Positions 54,917 to 63,559 of a stretch of 64,000 bases of DNA are shown here, piece by piece. The notes below the pieces were generated by a model. The model was given only the letters and a program-made list of their open reading frames with translations, did no database searches and was not told the origin of the DNA. Within the stretch, counting starts at the first letter, position 1, and the number at the start of each line of letters is the position of its first letter. The position numbers and the translations under genes were made by a program. The DNA lies in contig CAZSIL010000005.1 of the NCBI GenBank assembly GCA_964607025.1, forward strand, positions 1 through 64,000, written 5' to 3'. This stretch comes from SIG565 sp964607025 (GTDB taxonomy: Bacteria > Bacillota > Clostridia > Oscillospirales > Acutalibacteraceae).

Positions 54917-55745
54917 CGGAAAAGAAATTTCGTCTTTTGTAAAAAACCGAATTGCAAAAGAGGTTGAAGAATTTAAAAAAGAAGGTAAAGACGTTTGCCT
55001 TGCTGTAATTATAGTGGGGGAAGACCCCGCATCGAAGGTTTACGTTGCAAATAAAGAAAAAGCGTGCGAAGCGCTTGGCATTAAATCTTTAAAATTTGCA
55101 TTACCCGAAAGTACAACAAACCAAGAATTGCTGGAATTGATACATAGACTGAATAATGATAAAACAGTTAACGGTATACTTTGTCAATTACCGTTGCCCA
55201 AACACTTGGATGAAAAACTTATTATCGAAAACATTGTCGCAGAGAAGGATGTTGATGCATTTCACCCTGTTAATGTCGGCAAAATTATGATAGGTGATTA
55301 TGATTTCTTGCCCTGCACACCGGCAGGTGTTATGGAAATGCTTAAATATGAGAATATTGACGTAACCGGGAAAGAGTGTGTAGTTCTCGGCAGGTCAAAT
55401 ATTGTTGGTAAGCCGATGGCTATGCTCTTGTTACATAGTCATGCAACGGTTACGGTTTGCCATTCAAAAACTAAAAATTTAGCTGAAATCTGCCGCAGAG
55501 CTGATGTTTTAGTAGTTGCCATAGGTAAGGCGAAATTTGTAACAGCCGATATGATTAAACCGGGTGCCGTTGTAATCGACGTTGGTATGGATAGAGATGA
55601 AAACGGTAAACTTTGCGGTGATGTTGATTTTGCGACTGTGTCAGAAGTTGCCTCTGCTATAACACCCGTTCCAGGCGGTGTTGGACCGATGACCATCGCA
55701 ATGCTTATGCAAAACACACTAAATGCGGCTAAAAAACAGTCGTAA
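54900..55745 (+). CDS. folD: Bifunctional methylene-THF dehydrogenase/cyclohydrolase FolD
   Basis: Interconverts 5,10-methylene- and 10-formyl-tetrahydrofolate with NADP. The 281-residue protein shows YVANKEKACEALGIKS with the catalytic Lys, DVDAFHPVN, VVLGRSNIVGKPMAMLL in the cofactor domain, and ITPVPGGVGPMTIAML at the C-terminus. The ATG at 54900 is favoured because it starts MAKIIDGKEIS like the family and has AAAGGATG upstream. Confidence 0.95.
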   Translation: MAKIIDGKEISSFVKNRIAKEVEEFKKEGKDVCLAVIIVGEDPASKVYVANKEKACEALGIKSLKFALPESTTNQELLELIHRLNNDKTVNGILCQLPLPKHLDEKLIIENIVAEKDVDAFHPVNVGKIMIGDYDFLPCTPAGVMEMLKYENIDVTGKECVVLGRSNIVGKPMAMLLLHSHATVTVCHSKTKNLAEICRRADVLVVAIGKAKFVTADMIKPGAVVIDVGMDRDENGKLCGDVDFATVSEVASAITPVPGGVGPMTIAMLMQNTLNAAKKQS

Positions 55746-55764
55746 AACGAATTGGGGAAAAGAT

Positions 55765-56526
55765 TTGAAAAGAAGATTATTCACGCTTTTATCCGTTCTT
55801 TGTATACTCGTTGGCATTTTTTCGCTACCTGCAGCAGCGTACTCTGATAGTGAAAATTGTTTTTCTATAAATGTGCCCGAGCAATATACGATAATAAATG
55901 CGGACAATGTAAAAGCTAACCAGGATTTTTTACAAAAGATCAACTATACCGCAGCCGGTTTTAAAGATTATTTAAAAAACAATAATATCGTCTTTTATGC
56001 AATTAATAAAACTGACGGCAGTGAAATTGTTTTAAAATGCGTATCCAGTGAGTTTTCAAAAAATATAAACGATTTGAATTTCCTTGATAACAGTTCTCTT
56101 AAAACTGTTGCCGATAGGATTTTACAGGAAAAAAGTTATACCGTTTATGAAAGAAACGGCGGTAGATTTTTTGTTGTGAATATCGATTCTGAGGACAGGG
56201 GCGGAAGCTTTTACGGAACGCAGTTTTTAACTGTCAAAAACTCAGTTATGTATTCTTTAAGTTTTACATTTAAGGATTCAGCAATTGCTTCCGAAAGTTC
56301 CGAAATTGTGAACAAAGTTTTTGAAGAATTTAACATTTCAGATAACACAGGTTTTAGTTGGAAAAATTTTGGAGATACTATTATTGCGGTTATAATTTCG
56401 CTTTGCATTATTCTTTTTATAATTGTTGCGGGATATGTGATATATACATTTATTAATGATATACGTTCGAAAAACTCGACTAACGATGTAGCACCATATG
56501 TGAAAATCAAACGTAGAAAGTTTTAA
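55765..56526 (+). CDS. Exported protein with C-terminal membrane anchor
   Basis: Not recognised. From the TTG at 55765 (GGGGAAAAG upstream) the 253-residue protein has a signal peptide (KRRLFTLLSVLC, then LPAAAYS as a likely cleavage site), an extracellular region of about 180 residues with alternating beta-like segments, and a C-terminal helix (about residues 206-232) followed by a basic cytosolic tail ending KIKRRKF. It is a type I membrane protein with an outside sensor-like domain. It lies between folD and htrA, so could be a substrate or adaptor of that protease; this is a guess from position. Confidence 0.6.
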   Translation: MKRRLFTLLSVLCILVGIFSLPAAAYSDSENCFSINVPEQYTIINADNVKANQDFLQKINYTAAGFKDYLKNNNIVFYAINKTDGSEIVLKCVSSEFSKNINDLNFLDNSSLKTVADRILQEKSYTVYERNGGRFFVVNIDSEDRGGSFYGTQFLTVKNSVMYSLSFTFKDSAIASESSEIVNKVFEEFNISDNTGFSWKNFGDTIIAVIISLCIILFIIVAGYVIYTFINDIRSKNSTNDVAPYVKIKRRKF

Positions 56527-56603
56527 AAATTAATTATTTTTATTAATTTTAAGTTCATATTTTACCTATATAATCTTAGCAATTAAGCATGAAAGGGAAT
56601 ATT

Positions 56604-57830
56604 ATGGATTATAACAATTTCGATTTTAACAATCAAACCTTCGGAAACGATGAGTATCCTGAATTTAAACCTAAGCGTATTAAAAAAGAAAAAAATAACA
56701 AATATAGCTTATTAACGGTTATTATCTGTGCAGTCTTAGCGGCGGTTATCGGCGCTACATCGGCGGCGGGAGTAATTATTAATTACAAGAATTCACAAAG
56801 TGGCACTTCATATACCGAGCAGACCGATAACGGCGCTACGCAAAACATAACAAATATAAATGTTAATGAAACTGCCGAAAGTGTAATTCAGGCGGTTGCC
56901 CAAAAGGTGACGCCGAGCGTTGTCGGTATCGCAACATCTGCAGCAATAAATAGCTTTTTTGGCGGTAGCACCGAATCAACAGGCACAGGTTCAGGCGTTA
57001 TTTATTCGACCGACGGATATATTATTACTAATTATCACGTTATAGAAAGCACTCTTTCGTCGTCATCTTCGAAAATAGAAGTGTATCTAACTGAAAATAC
57101 AGATAAAGCTTACGAAGCGACGGTTGTTGGTTACAATATAACCCACGATTTAGCGGTAATTAAAATCAATGCAACCAATTTGCCAAAGGTTGATATCGGT
57201 GATATAGATGAAGTTAAGGTGGGGCAGTATGTTGCCGCAATAGGCAGTCCTGGTGGACTCGAATTTATGGGTTCTGTTACCTACGGAATCATAAGCGGAC
57301 TCAATCGTGTGGTATCCGATAGTTCCTCCGAGGATAATGTAAATTTGATTCAGACCGATGCCGCCATTAATCCGGGTAATTCGGGCGGCGCACTTGTTAA
57401 CACTAAAGGCCAACTGATAGGCATTAACAGTTCTAAAATCGCTGCAACCGAATATGAAGGTATGGGCTTTGCAATACCGATAGATACTGTGACGGATGTT
57501 TGCGATAAAATCATTTCACGCCAGTATGACCCCAATCCCTATATCGGTGTTACGATTAATGAAAAATATACCGCCGATATTCTTGAGCGGTTGGGCTATC
57601 CCGTGGGGGCAGTTGTTAAAAGTGTTATGAACGGCGGACCAGCATACGAAAGCGGTATACGTAGCGGTGATATTATAACCCAGTATGGCGATATTGTTAT
57701 CAGCGAATATTCAAAGCTTAACGATGCGGTTGCTAATTCAAAACCGGGCGAAAAGGTCAGGGTGAAGATTTATCGCGCGGGCAAATATTATTACGCCAAT
57801 ATAACTGTAGGATCAAATAACTCACAATAA
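56604..57830 (+). CDS. HtrA/DegP-family serine protease with PDZ domain
   Basis: An envelope quality-control protease. The 408-residue protein has a cytosolic N-terminal tail, one transmembrane helix (about 36-58), a trypsin-like domain with His in ITNYHVIES, Asp in HDLAVIKI and Ser in NPGNSGGAL, and one C-terminal PDZ domain beginning near YIGVTINEKY. The ATG at 56604 has AAAGGGA upstream. It is the end of the plus-strand run and is followed by a terminator. Confidence 0.93.
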   Translation: MDYNNFDFNNQTFGNDEYPEFKPKRIKKEKNNKYSLLTVIICAVLAAVIGATSAAGVIINYKNSQSGTSYTEQTDNGATQNITNINVNETAESVIQAVAQKVTPSVVGIATSAAINSFFGGSTESTGTGSGVIYSTDGYIITNYHVIESTLSSSSSKIEVYLTENTDKAYEATVVGYNITHDLAVIKINATNLPKVDIGDIDEVKVGQYVAAIGSPGGLEFMGSVTYGIISGLNRVVSDSSSEDNVNLIQTDAAINPGNSGGALVNTKGQLIGINSSKIAATEYEGMGFAIPIDTVTDVCDKIISRQYDPNPYIGVTINEKYTADILERLGYPVGAVVKSVMNGGPAYESGIRSGDIITQYGDIVISEYSKLNDAVANSKPGEKVRVKIYRAGKYYYANITVGSNNSQ

Positions 57831-57836
57831 AAAAAC

Positions 57837-57861
57837 AGCACCGATGGTTTACATCGGTGCT
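57837..57861. terminator. Terminator between htrA and the MoCF-like gene
   Basis: Arms AGCACCGATG and CATCGGTGCT, loop GTTTA, with A-run left and T-rich right side; it serves both converging genes. Confidence 0.85.
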
Positions 57862-57867
57862 ATTCTT

Positions 57868-58785
57868 TTATTCAAACAAGAATCCCCAAATATGTTTAAA
57901 GTTTTCTTCAATCGAAATGTTGTTAAGAAAAGGGTCAATAATTAAAGAATAAACTATAAAAGCGACTAGCAAGAACAAAATTACCGCCAAAATCGCTGTA
58001 AATATGTCAATGGCTCCTTTTTTCTTAGGTGAGGGTGTTTTGTCGGTCGGTTCAATATCGTTCTCAAAGTCAAAAATGATGGACTCTTCGGTTATATCGT
58101 CGTCGACAATGGAGTTATCTTCCATCGATTCGTCAATGGTTTTGGAGGGTATTTCTTCAATTTCTTCATCAAAAGATTCTATGATTATGTTGTCGGCTGC
58201 TTCAACTATACTATCGTCGTTATTTGTATCAACCGTAACATCTTCAGTTACGGTTTCCGTAACCTCATCAGTTGTACTTTCCCGCGTATAGTCATTATTT
58301 GTATTATTAGCAACGATAGGTTTTGAATTAACGTCGGTAACGGCGATATTATTCAAATACCCGTGTACTAGTTCATTCATTAATTTTTTGCGAATTGCGC
58401 GTTCGTTAGTGATAATAATGAGTGACTGGGGACCGCTCTCCAAAATCATACCTGCATAAACACCATCGCTTGTAACCAACGGTACGCCACCCGTTATTAA
58501 TTTATCGGTGTCCATTTTGGAAATTCCGTATTCATCGGGGTCAATGGTTTCGGTTGTAAAACCGATGGCACCTGCAAGTTTTATAATGAGTTCTTCATCA
58601 AATTTTGAAGTTATAATTATCGCGCGGCTTCGTGAAACAGCTAAAGATAGTGCTCCTAAAAGCGCTTTTCCATTAGCGGGGCATTCGGTAAAGAGACGTA
58701 TCTGCAGAGCCGTATTGAGATTAAACTCAAATTCAAAATCGTTATTACATTTAAAATAGATAATCTCGGTTTTTAAGTTAATCAT
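57868..58785 (-). CDS. Membrane-anchored MoCF/CinA-N-like protein with acidic linker
   Basis: A 305-residue protein. Residues about 36-145 resemble a degenerate CinA N-terminal (MoCF-like) domain: GKALLGALSLAVSRSRAIII aligns by eye with the helix and strand before the usual TGGxGPT motif, which is replaced by TSKFDE, and the later VTSDGVYAGMILESGPQSL resembles the segment before PGVPSE, also lost. An Asp/Glu/Thr-rich linker (about 155-250) and one transmembrane helix (258-281) follow. It lies 14 bases after the CinA/pseudo-sortase gene, with GGAGGA upstream. The domain match is my inference; a structure search would decide it. Confidence 0.6.
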   Translation of the reverse strand: MINLKTEIIYFKCNNDFEFEFNLNTALQIRLFTECPANGKALLGALSLAVSRSRAIIITSKFDEELIIKLAGAIGFTTETIDPDEYGISKMDTDKLITGGVPLVTSDGVYAGMILESGPQSLIIITNERAIRKKLMNELVHGYLNNIAVTDVNSKPIVANNTNNDYTRESTTDEVTETVTEDVTVDTNNDDSIVEAADNIIIESFDEEIEEIPSKTIDESMEDNSIVDDDITEESIIFDFENDIEPTDKTPSPKKKGAIDIFTAILAVILFLLVAFIVYSLIIDPFLNNISIEENFKHIWGFLFE

Positions 58786-58799
58786 CTAAAAATCCTCCG

Positions 58800-61148
58800 T
58801 CATAAAGTATCATTAGCAGTATCGCTTGTGGTATCAAAAGCAGTATCACTTGATGTGTCGCCTAATGTGTCATTGCTATTGTCCGGGTAAATAATAAACG
58901 ATGGGTCATCTGGTGTGGCTGATGGCAGGGATGCAGTTGGCTTAGAATTTTCATACGGGTTAACCGATGAGTGAGCGGAATACCAAGCATCAGGATAATA
59001 AGGAGACGGGTTAACTTCAAGGGTAGACGGATATGATTCGTCAAACTTGTTTACCGAGTAGCCAATTACAACAAGTTTTGCGCCGTCAAATTCATCGGTA
59101 TCAGTGATAAGCGTAATGGTTTGGAAATTATCGGGTAGCGGTTTGGTCAACTTGTATAGACTGCGGATATATGCTTCGTCGATCCATTCATTAAAGTCAT
59201 CCGAGTAGGTGAAATCGGTAGTAGTACAGTTGAAATCGTTGGTGTTGTTGCTATCAATTATCATAACTGCAAATACTTGATATAAACAATGTGAATATTT
59301 AGTAACAAGTTCAATATTGGCATTATTCTTCAAGAATTCTAACGAACGATAGTTTTTAAGCGGTGCAAACATAGAACTGTCGGCGGGAGAATTTCCGTAA
59401 ATAACGGTGTTTTTAAACTTAGTATTGTCGGTTTGATTTATATTACCCTTGAAATATAGAGCACCGTATGAACTTAAACGTTTTTTATAATTGTGTTTTT
59501 TATAATAATCGCCGCGAAGCGTTTGACAAACGGGAAGATTAACCTGATTATTACCCACAGTTATCCAACCGTTAATATCACTGTTTATCTTTGAGAAATT
59601 ATTGAAATCGGTATAGTGACCATTAAGGTCAACATTGCTTGTAAAATTCCATTTTGCTCGTAAAGTATCAATGATTGCCCGATTTTTATTAGACGCATTA
59701 AAATACGAATAAACGGAGAAGGAACCAATTATAATGGATGCGATAATAGCGTAGGAAACCAAATTAACAGTAAGTTTTTTCTTCTTATCGGCATCTTTTA
59801 ATATCTCTTTGTATTTTTTGTAGGTGGTAATTAAAAAGTTTTTTGTTCTATCAATAACAGATTTGGTATCTAAATTGAACTCAAATGTCTTTTTGTATTC
59901 GGTAGTAGTTACCTCTTCATCAAAAGGAAATTCTTCATTAACAGTAAAACCAATTTCTTCAATAGGCAGTACGTCGCCGTCTTCCGAAATTTTAGATACA
60001 TATTCTAGTTGCGGTTCAAAATGGGGTTGTTCGTACAATAGGAATAAGGGTGAATTAACATCGGCACCATCGGGCAAAACATCAGGTAAACATAACAAAT
60101 ATCTGCGCAACAAATCAAGACAAGCGAAGGTGGTTTTGCGGCGTATTTCATCGCGGGAAAGGGAATTATCTAAATTTAGGTCAATAACCCAATTTTTTCG
60201 TCCATCGGTAAGGGATATATAAACAGTACCGACCGGTTTATGCTCACTACCATTCGGTCCCGCAACACCTGTAGCAGAAATGCCGATATCCGCATCACTG
60301 AGTAGCTTTATCCCACGCGCCATCTCGGCGGCTGTTTGCATACTGACGGCACCGTATTTTTTAAGAGTGGAATCGGATACGCCGAGTGCCGCTTTTTTAA
60401 TGCGGTCGGCATAGGAAGAAATTCCTATTTCAAATACCGCTGAAGCGCCGGACACAGAAGTGATTGCACTTGATAGCATACCTGCAGTGCACGATTCTGC
60501 GGTGGCGACCTTTAAGTTATGTTCATGTAGTAGTCTAACAACAGTTTCAGTAAGTTCCTCAAAGTCGTTTGAAAAGGCATTGTCGCCAAAAATTGCTTTA
60601 AGTTGTTGTGCAGCATCATTACATAATGTTTCGGCAGATGACTGCTGTTCACTTTGGGCGACAATTAAAACTCTAACAATGTTTTCAAACTCAAAAACGT
60701 AAAGATGCGGGTTAGAAAATAAGCATTCTGCGGCAATAATGGCAAGAGTTTCCTGTAAGGATTTTTCATATATATCAACGTAATTAAATGCATAGGAACC
60801 TTTGGCGTTTGAGCATAAACATAAAAGATGAGCGATAGTATCAAAAAACTTATTCTCAACTGTCGGTAATACAGTAGTCAGACATTTTTTGAAGTAACCA
60901 ATGGTCTTTCCTTTTAATAGGTTGGCAATCAAAACACAGTTTTCATTTACAAACGATTCGGTGAATAGCAATACATCGTTGTTTTTGGCGGCTCTGTTTA
61001 TTACCTTTTTTACGTTCTCTTTACCATCGAAACAAATAAGCGACAAACCGCCACCATTGGTCAAAAGCGCCGAAACGGTGCGAATTTTTAGTACGAAAAT
61101 TTTTTCGGTGATATCTTCGTGCTGCGAATAAATTATTGCGGTATTCAA
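58800..61148 (-). CDS. CinA-type deamidase fused to membrane-anchored pseudo-sortase
   Basis: A 782-residue fusion. Residues 1-120 look like an eroded MoCF domain; about 200-350 are a well-kept CinA C-terminal domain (NMN deamidase family) with VATAESCTAGM (Ser219 region) and ISATGVAGPNGS. A linker, a transmembrane helix (about 460-482) and a class B sortase fold (about 510-700: DINGWITV, VIYGNSPADSSMF, TLITDTDEFDGAKLVVIGY) follow, then a Ser/Thr/Asp/Pro-rich tail. At the sortase active site the usual YGH reads YGN (Asn586), TC reads TD (Asp683) and the final Arg reads Tyr, so transpeptidation is not expected. The TTG at 61148 (AGAGGTG upstream) starts ten bases after thiI. Confidence 0.78.
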   Translation of the reverse strand: MNTAIIYSQHEDITEKIFVLKIRTVSALLTNGGGLSLICFDGKENVKKVINRAAKNNDVLLFTESFVNENCVLIANLLKGKTIGYFKKCLTTVLPTVENKFFDTIAHLLCLCSNAKGSYAFNYVDIYEKSLQETLAIIAAECLFSNPHLYVFEFENIVRVLIVAQSEQQSSAETLCNDAAQQLKAIFGDNAFSNDFEELTETVVRLLHEHNLKVATAESCTAGMLSSAITSVSGASAVFEIGISSYADRIKKAALGVSDSTLKKYGAVSMQTAAEMARGIKLLSDADIGISATGVAGPNGSEHKPVGTVYISLTDGRKNWVIDLNLDNSLSRDEIRRKTTFACLDLLRRYLLCLPDVLPDGADVNSPLFLLYEQPHFEPQLEYVSKISEDGDVLPIEEIGFTVNEEFPFDEEVTTTEYKKTFEFNLDTKSVIDRTKNFLITTYKKYKEILKDADKKKKLTVNLVSYAIIASIIIGSFSVYSYFNASNKNRAIIDTLRAKWNFTSNVDLNGHYTDFNNFSKINSDINGWITVGNNQVNLPVCQTLRGDYYKKHNYKKRLSSYGALYFKGNINQTDNTKFKNTVIYGNSPADSSMFAPLKNYRSLEFLKNNANIELVTKYSHCLYQVFAVMIIDSNNTNDFNCTTTDFTYSDDFNEWIDEAYIRSLYKLTKPLPDNFQTITLITDTDEFDGAKLVVIGYSVNKFDESYPSTLEVNPSPYYPDAWYSAHSSVNPYENSKPTASLPSATPDDPSFIIYPDNSNDTLGDTSSDTAFDTTSDTANDTL

Positions 61149-61158
61149 GTTAGCACCT

Positions 61159-62328
61159 CTAATCAATATAGGAATATTGTGTGCCGCTAACGGCTTTTTC
61201 AATCAAGGTTTCAATATCGAGCGCCTGTTCGGCATCAATGCACTGTTGGATTGTAGGACGGGTTTTGGGGTGCTTTGGAGTAAATACCGTGCAACAGTCC
61301 TCGTAGGGCTGAATTGAAATATCAAAAGTATCAATTTTTCTGGAAATAATAACAATTTCTTCTTTGTCCATACCAATAAGCGGACGAAGTACAGGCATAT
61401 TAACGACAGTATCGGTAACAGCGAGAGCTGGTAATGTCTGACTTGCAACCTGACCTAAACTTTCTCCGGTTATAAGAGCTAAGCAATTACGTTCTGCCGC
61501 TAATCGTTCAGATATACGCATCATCATACGGCGCATTATAAGTGTGAAAAATTCTTCGGGGCACTTATCGGCAATTTCTTGCTGAATTTCGGTAAAGGGA
61601 ACAACACCTAAGCGTATAGTACCGCTGTATGCCGCAACCTTTTCGAGCAACTGTCTTACTTTGAGTTCGGCGCGTGGACTCGTATACGGGGGACTAGCAA
61701 AGTGGATAGCGTTAAGTTCAAGACCGCGCTTTGCCATACACCACGCCGCAACAGGACTGTCAATTCCGCCCGATATAAGTATTGCGGCACGTCCTGCAGT
61801 GCCAACGGGTAAACCGCCGGCTCCGTGCAATTGATTTGCGCGAATATAAGCGCTATAATCTCTGATCTCCACAGTCACAACAACGTCGGGATTGTGCACA
61901 TCAACACTAAGGTTTGGGAAATGCGCTAACAATTGACCGCCAACCTCATAGCAAATCTCCGGAGATTTAAGCGGGAAGGTTTTATCCGAGCGTTTTGCTT
62001 CAATTTTAAAGGTCTTTACATTAGATAAAACGTTTTCAAGATACACCTTTGCATTGTCAATAATGTTATTTATGTCCTTTTCGCACACACAAGCGCGGGA
62101 ATAACCGGCAATACCAAATATTTTACCAACTGCCGCCAATGCCTTTTCAAACTCAAAACCATCATCACACGGCTCGATAAATATTGTTGACTGTGCACGT
62201 TTAAGAGTGAATTTACCATATTTTGAAATACTCTTTTTAATATTCTTTACCAATACGTCTTCAAAAGTGTTGCGATTGAGTCCTTTAAGTACCAACTCGC
62301 CGTTCTTAATAAGTATAATCTCTTTCAT
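61159..62328 (-). CDS. thiI: tRNA 4-thiouridine synthetase ThiI
   Basis: Makes 4-thiouridine at position 8 of tRNA, using ATP and persulfide sulfur. The 389-residue protein has a ferredoxin-like/THUMP N-terminal part (to about 165) and a PP-loop ATPase domain with LISGGIDSPVAAW. It lacks the C-terminal rhodanese domain of enteric ThiI, as in Bacillus, where a dedicated cysteine desulfurase supplies sulfur. That partner gene, nifS, lies two bases upstream on the same strand. Confidence 0.95.
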   Translation of the reverse strand: MKEIILIKNGELVLKGLNRNTFEDVLVKNIKKSISKYGKFTLKRAQSTIFIEPCDDGFEFEKALAAVGKIFGIAGYSRACVCEKDINNIIDNAKVYLENVLSNVKTFKIEAKRSDKTFPLKSPEICYEVGGQLLAHFPNLSVDVHNPDVVVTVEIRDYSAYIRANQLHGAGGLPVGTAGRAAILISGGIDSPVAAWCMAKRGLELNAIHFASPPYTSPRAELKVRQLLEKVAAYSGTIRLGVVPFTEIQQEIADKCPEEFFTLIMRRMMMRISERLAAERNCLALITGESLGQVASQTLPALAVTDTVVNMPVLRPLIGMDKEEIVIISRKIDTFDISIQPYEDCCTVFTPKHPKTRPTIQQCIDAEQALDIETLIEKAVSGTQYSYID

Positions 62329-62330
62329 CT

Positions 62331-63470
62331 TTATGCCTTTCTGAGTGTATTACAAGCGTTTTTGAGCGCAGAGCAAAAACTGTCGATTTCGGCAGTTGTA
62401 TTCTGGCGGTTAAAACTTAACCGCAGTGCGCTGTCGATACGTTTATCGCTAAATCCCATAGCCGTCATAACGTGACTTTTTTGCCCTTTAGCACAGGCGC
62501 TACCGCTTGAAATGAAAATATTTTTTGCGCCAAGATAGTGCAAAATTGTTTCGGAACGGTGTGTATTCAGGGAAAAATTTAGAATATAGGGAAGTCCGCT
62601 ATCGCTAGAGTTAATTTCGGCATTGGGAAAGGTATTGCAAATTTTTTGTTTTGCGTAAGTAAAAAGGCGTGTCATATCGGTTAAATTTTCACCAATATTG
62701 CCAATTTCTTCAATAGCGCCACGCATAGCACAAATTAGTGGTACGTTTTCGGTACCCGGGCGCAGTCCCTTTTCCTGACCGCCGCCAAACATTAGCGGAT
62801 GTATGTTTTTAAGTTTTCGGCGATAAATGAAACCGACACCTTTCGGCCCATGAATTTTATGAGCGCTCGCGCTAAGTAAATCGACACCTAATTTATTCAC
62901 ATCAATCGGCATTTTGCCAAAGGCCTGTACAGCATCACAATGCAAAAGGGCAGGGGCGCCTGATTTTATTATCGAATCTGCCGCAGCTTTTACAGGTTGT
63001 ATACTACCCGTTTCGTTGTTTACAAGCATTATGCTAACAAGAATTGTTTCCTTGTTGATGGCATTTTCCATTTCTTCAGCATTGACTAAACCATTTTTAT
63101 CGGGCTTTAAGTAAATTACTTCAAAGCCCTCGTTTTCAAGCTTTTTAATTGGCTCTAATACGGAAGGGTGTTCTATGCTGGAAGTTACAATTCGGTTTCC
63201 GCGTTTTTTCAGCGCAGATACTGTACCGAAAATCGCGATATTGTTAGCTTCAGTACCGCCGCTCGTGAAATATATTTCATCCGAGGCGGCAGAGATAACA
63301 TCGGCAACACATTTACGCGTAAGAAAAATTTCTTGTTCGGCATTAATACCCATACTGTGAAGAGATGAGGGGTTCCCCCAATTTAATGTCAAAGCGTTAT
63401 TCAAATATTTGATTGCCGTTTCGCACGGCTTGGTTGTTGAACTGTTATCAAAGTAAATAATCTTGTCCAA
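62331..63470 (-). CDS. Cysteine desulfurase (NifS/NifZ-like)
   Basis: PLP enzyme that removes sulfur from cysteine as a persulfide. The 379-residue protein has YFDNSSTTKPC at the start, SASAHKIHGPKG with the PLP lysine, and the mobile loop SSGSACAKGQK with the catalytic Cys. Being directly upstream of a rhodanese-less ThiI it corresponds to the NifZ-ThiI pair that thiolates tRNA. The start is a TTG with GGGGTG upstream. It leads a four-gene minus-strand operon. Confidence 0.93.
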   Translation of the reverse strand: MDKIIYFDNSSTTKPCETAIKYLNNALTLNWGNPSSLHSMGINAEQEIFLTRKCVADVISAASDEIYFTSGGTEANNIAIFGTVSALKKRGNRIVTSSIEHPSVLEPIKKLENEGFEVIYLKPDKNGLVNAEEMENAINKETILVSIMLVNNETGSIQPVKAAADSIIKSGAPALLHCDAVQAFGKMPIDVNKLGVDLLSASAHKIHGPKGVGFIYRRKLKNIHPLMFGGGQEKGLRPGTENVPLICAMRGAIEEIGNIGENLTDMTRLFTYAKQKICNTFPNAEINSSDSGLPYILNFSLNTHRSETILHYLGAKNIFISSGSACAKGQKSHVMTAMGFSDKRIDSALRLSFNRQNTTAEIDSFCSALKNACNTLRKA

Positions 63471-63501
63471 TTTTGCACCCCGAATAAAACTTAATCAATT
63501 T

Positions 63502-63530
63502 ATTATACTATACAATAGATAAATTAACAA
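63502..63530 (-). promoter_or_regulatory. Promoter of the nifS-thiI-cinA operon
   Basis: On the minus strand, TTGTTA (63525-63530), 17-base spacer, TATAAT (63502-63507). Confidence 0.65.
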
Positions 63531-63559
63531 TAAGAATTTTCGTATTTGGAGGAAAAATT

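Noticed and set aside
58800..61148. Sequencing error or frameshift explaining the lost sortase catalytic residues
   Set aside because: The frame is open throughout and the three sites are changed by separate in-frame codon differences, while fold residues around them are kept.
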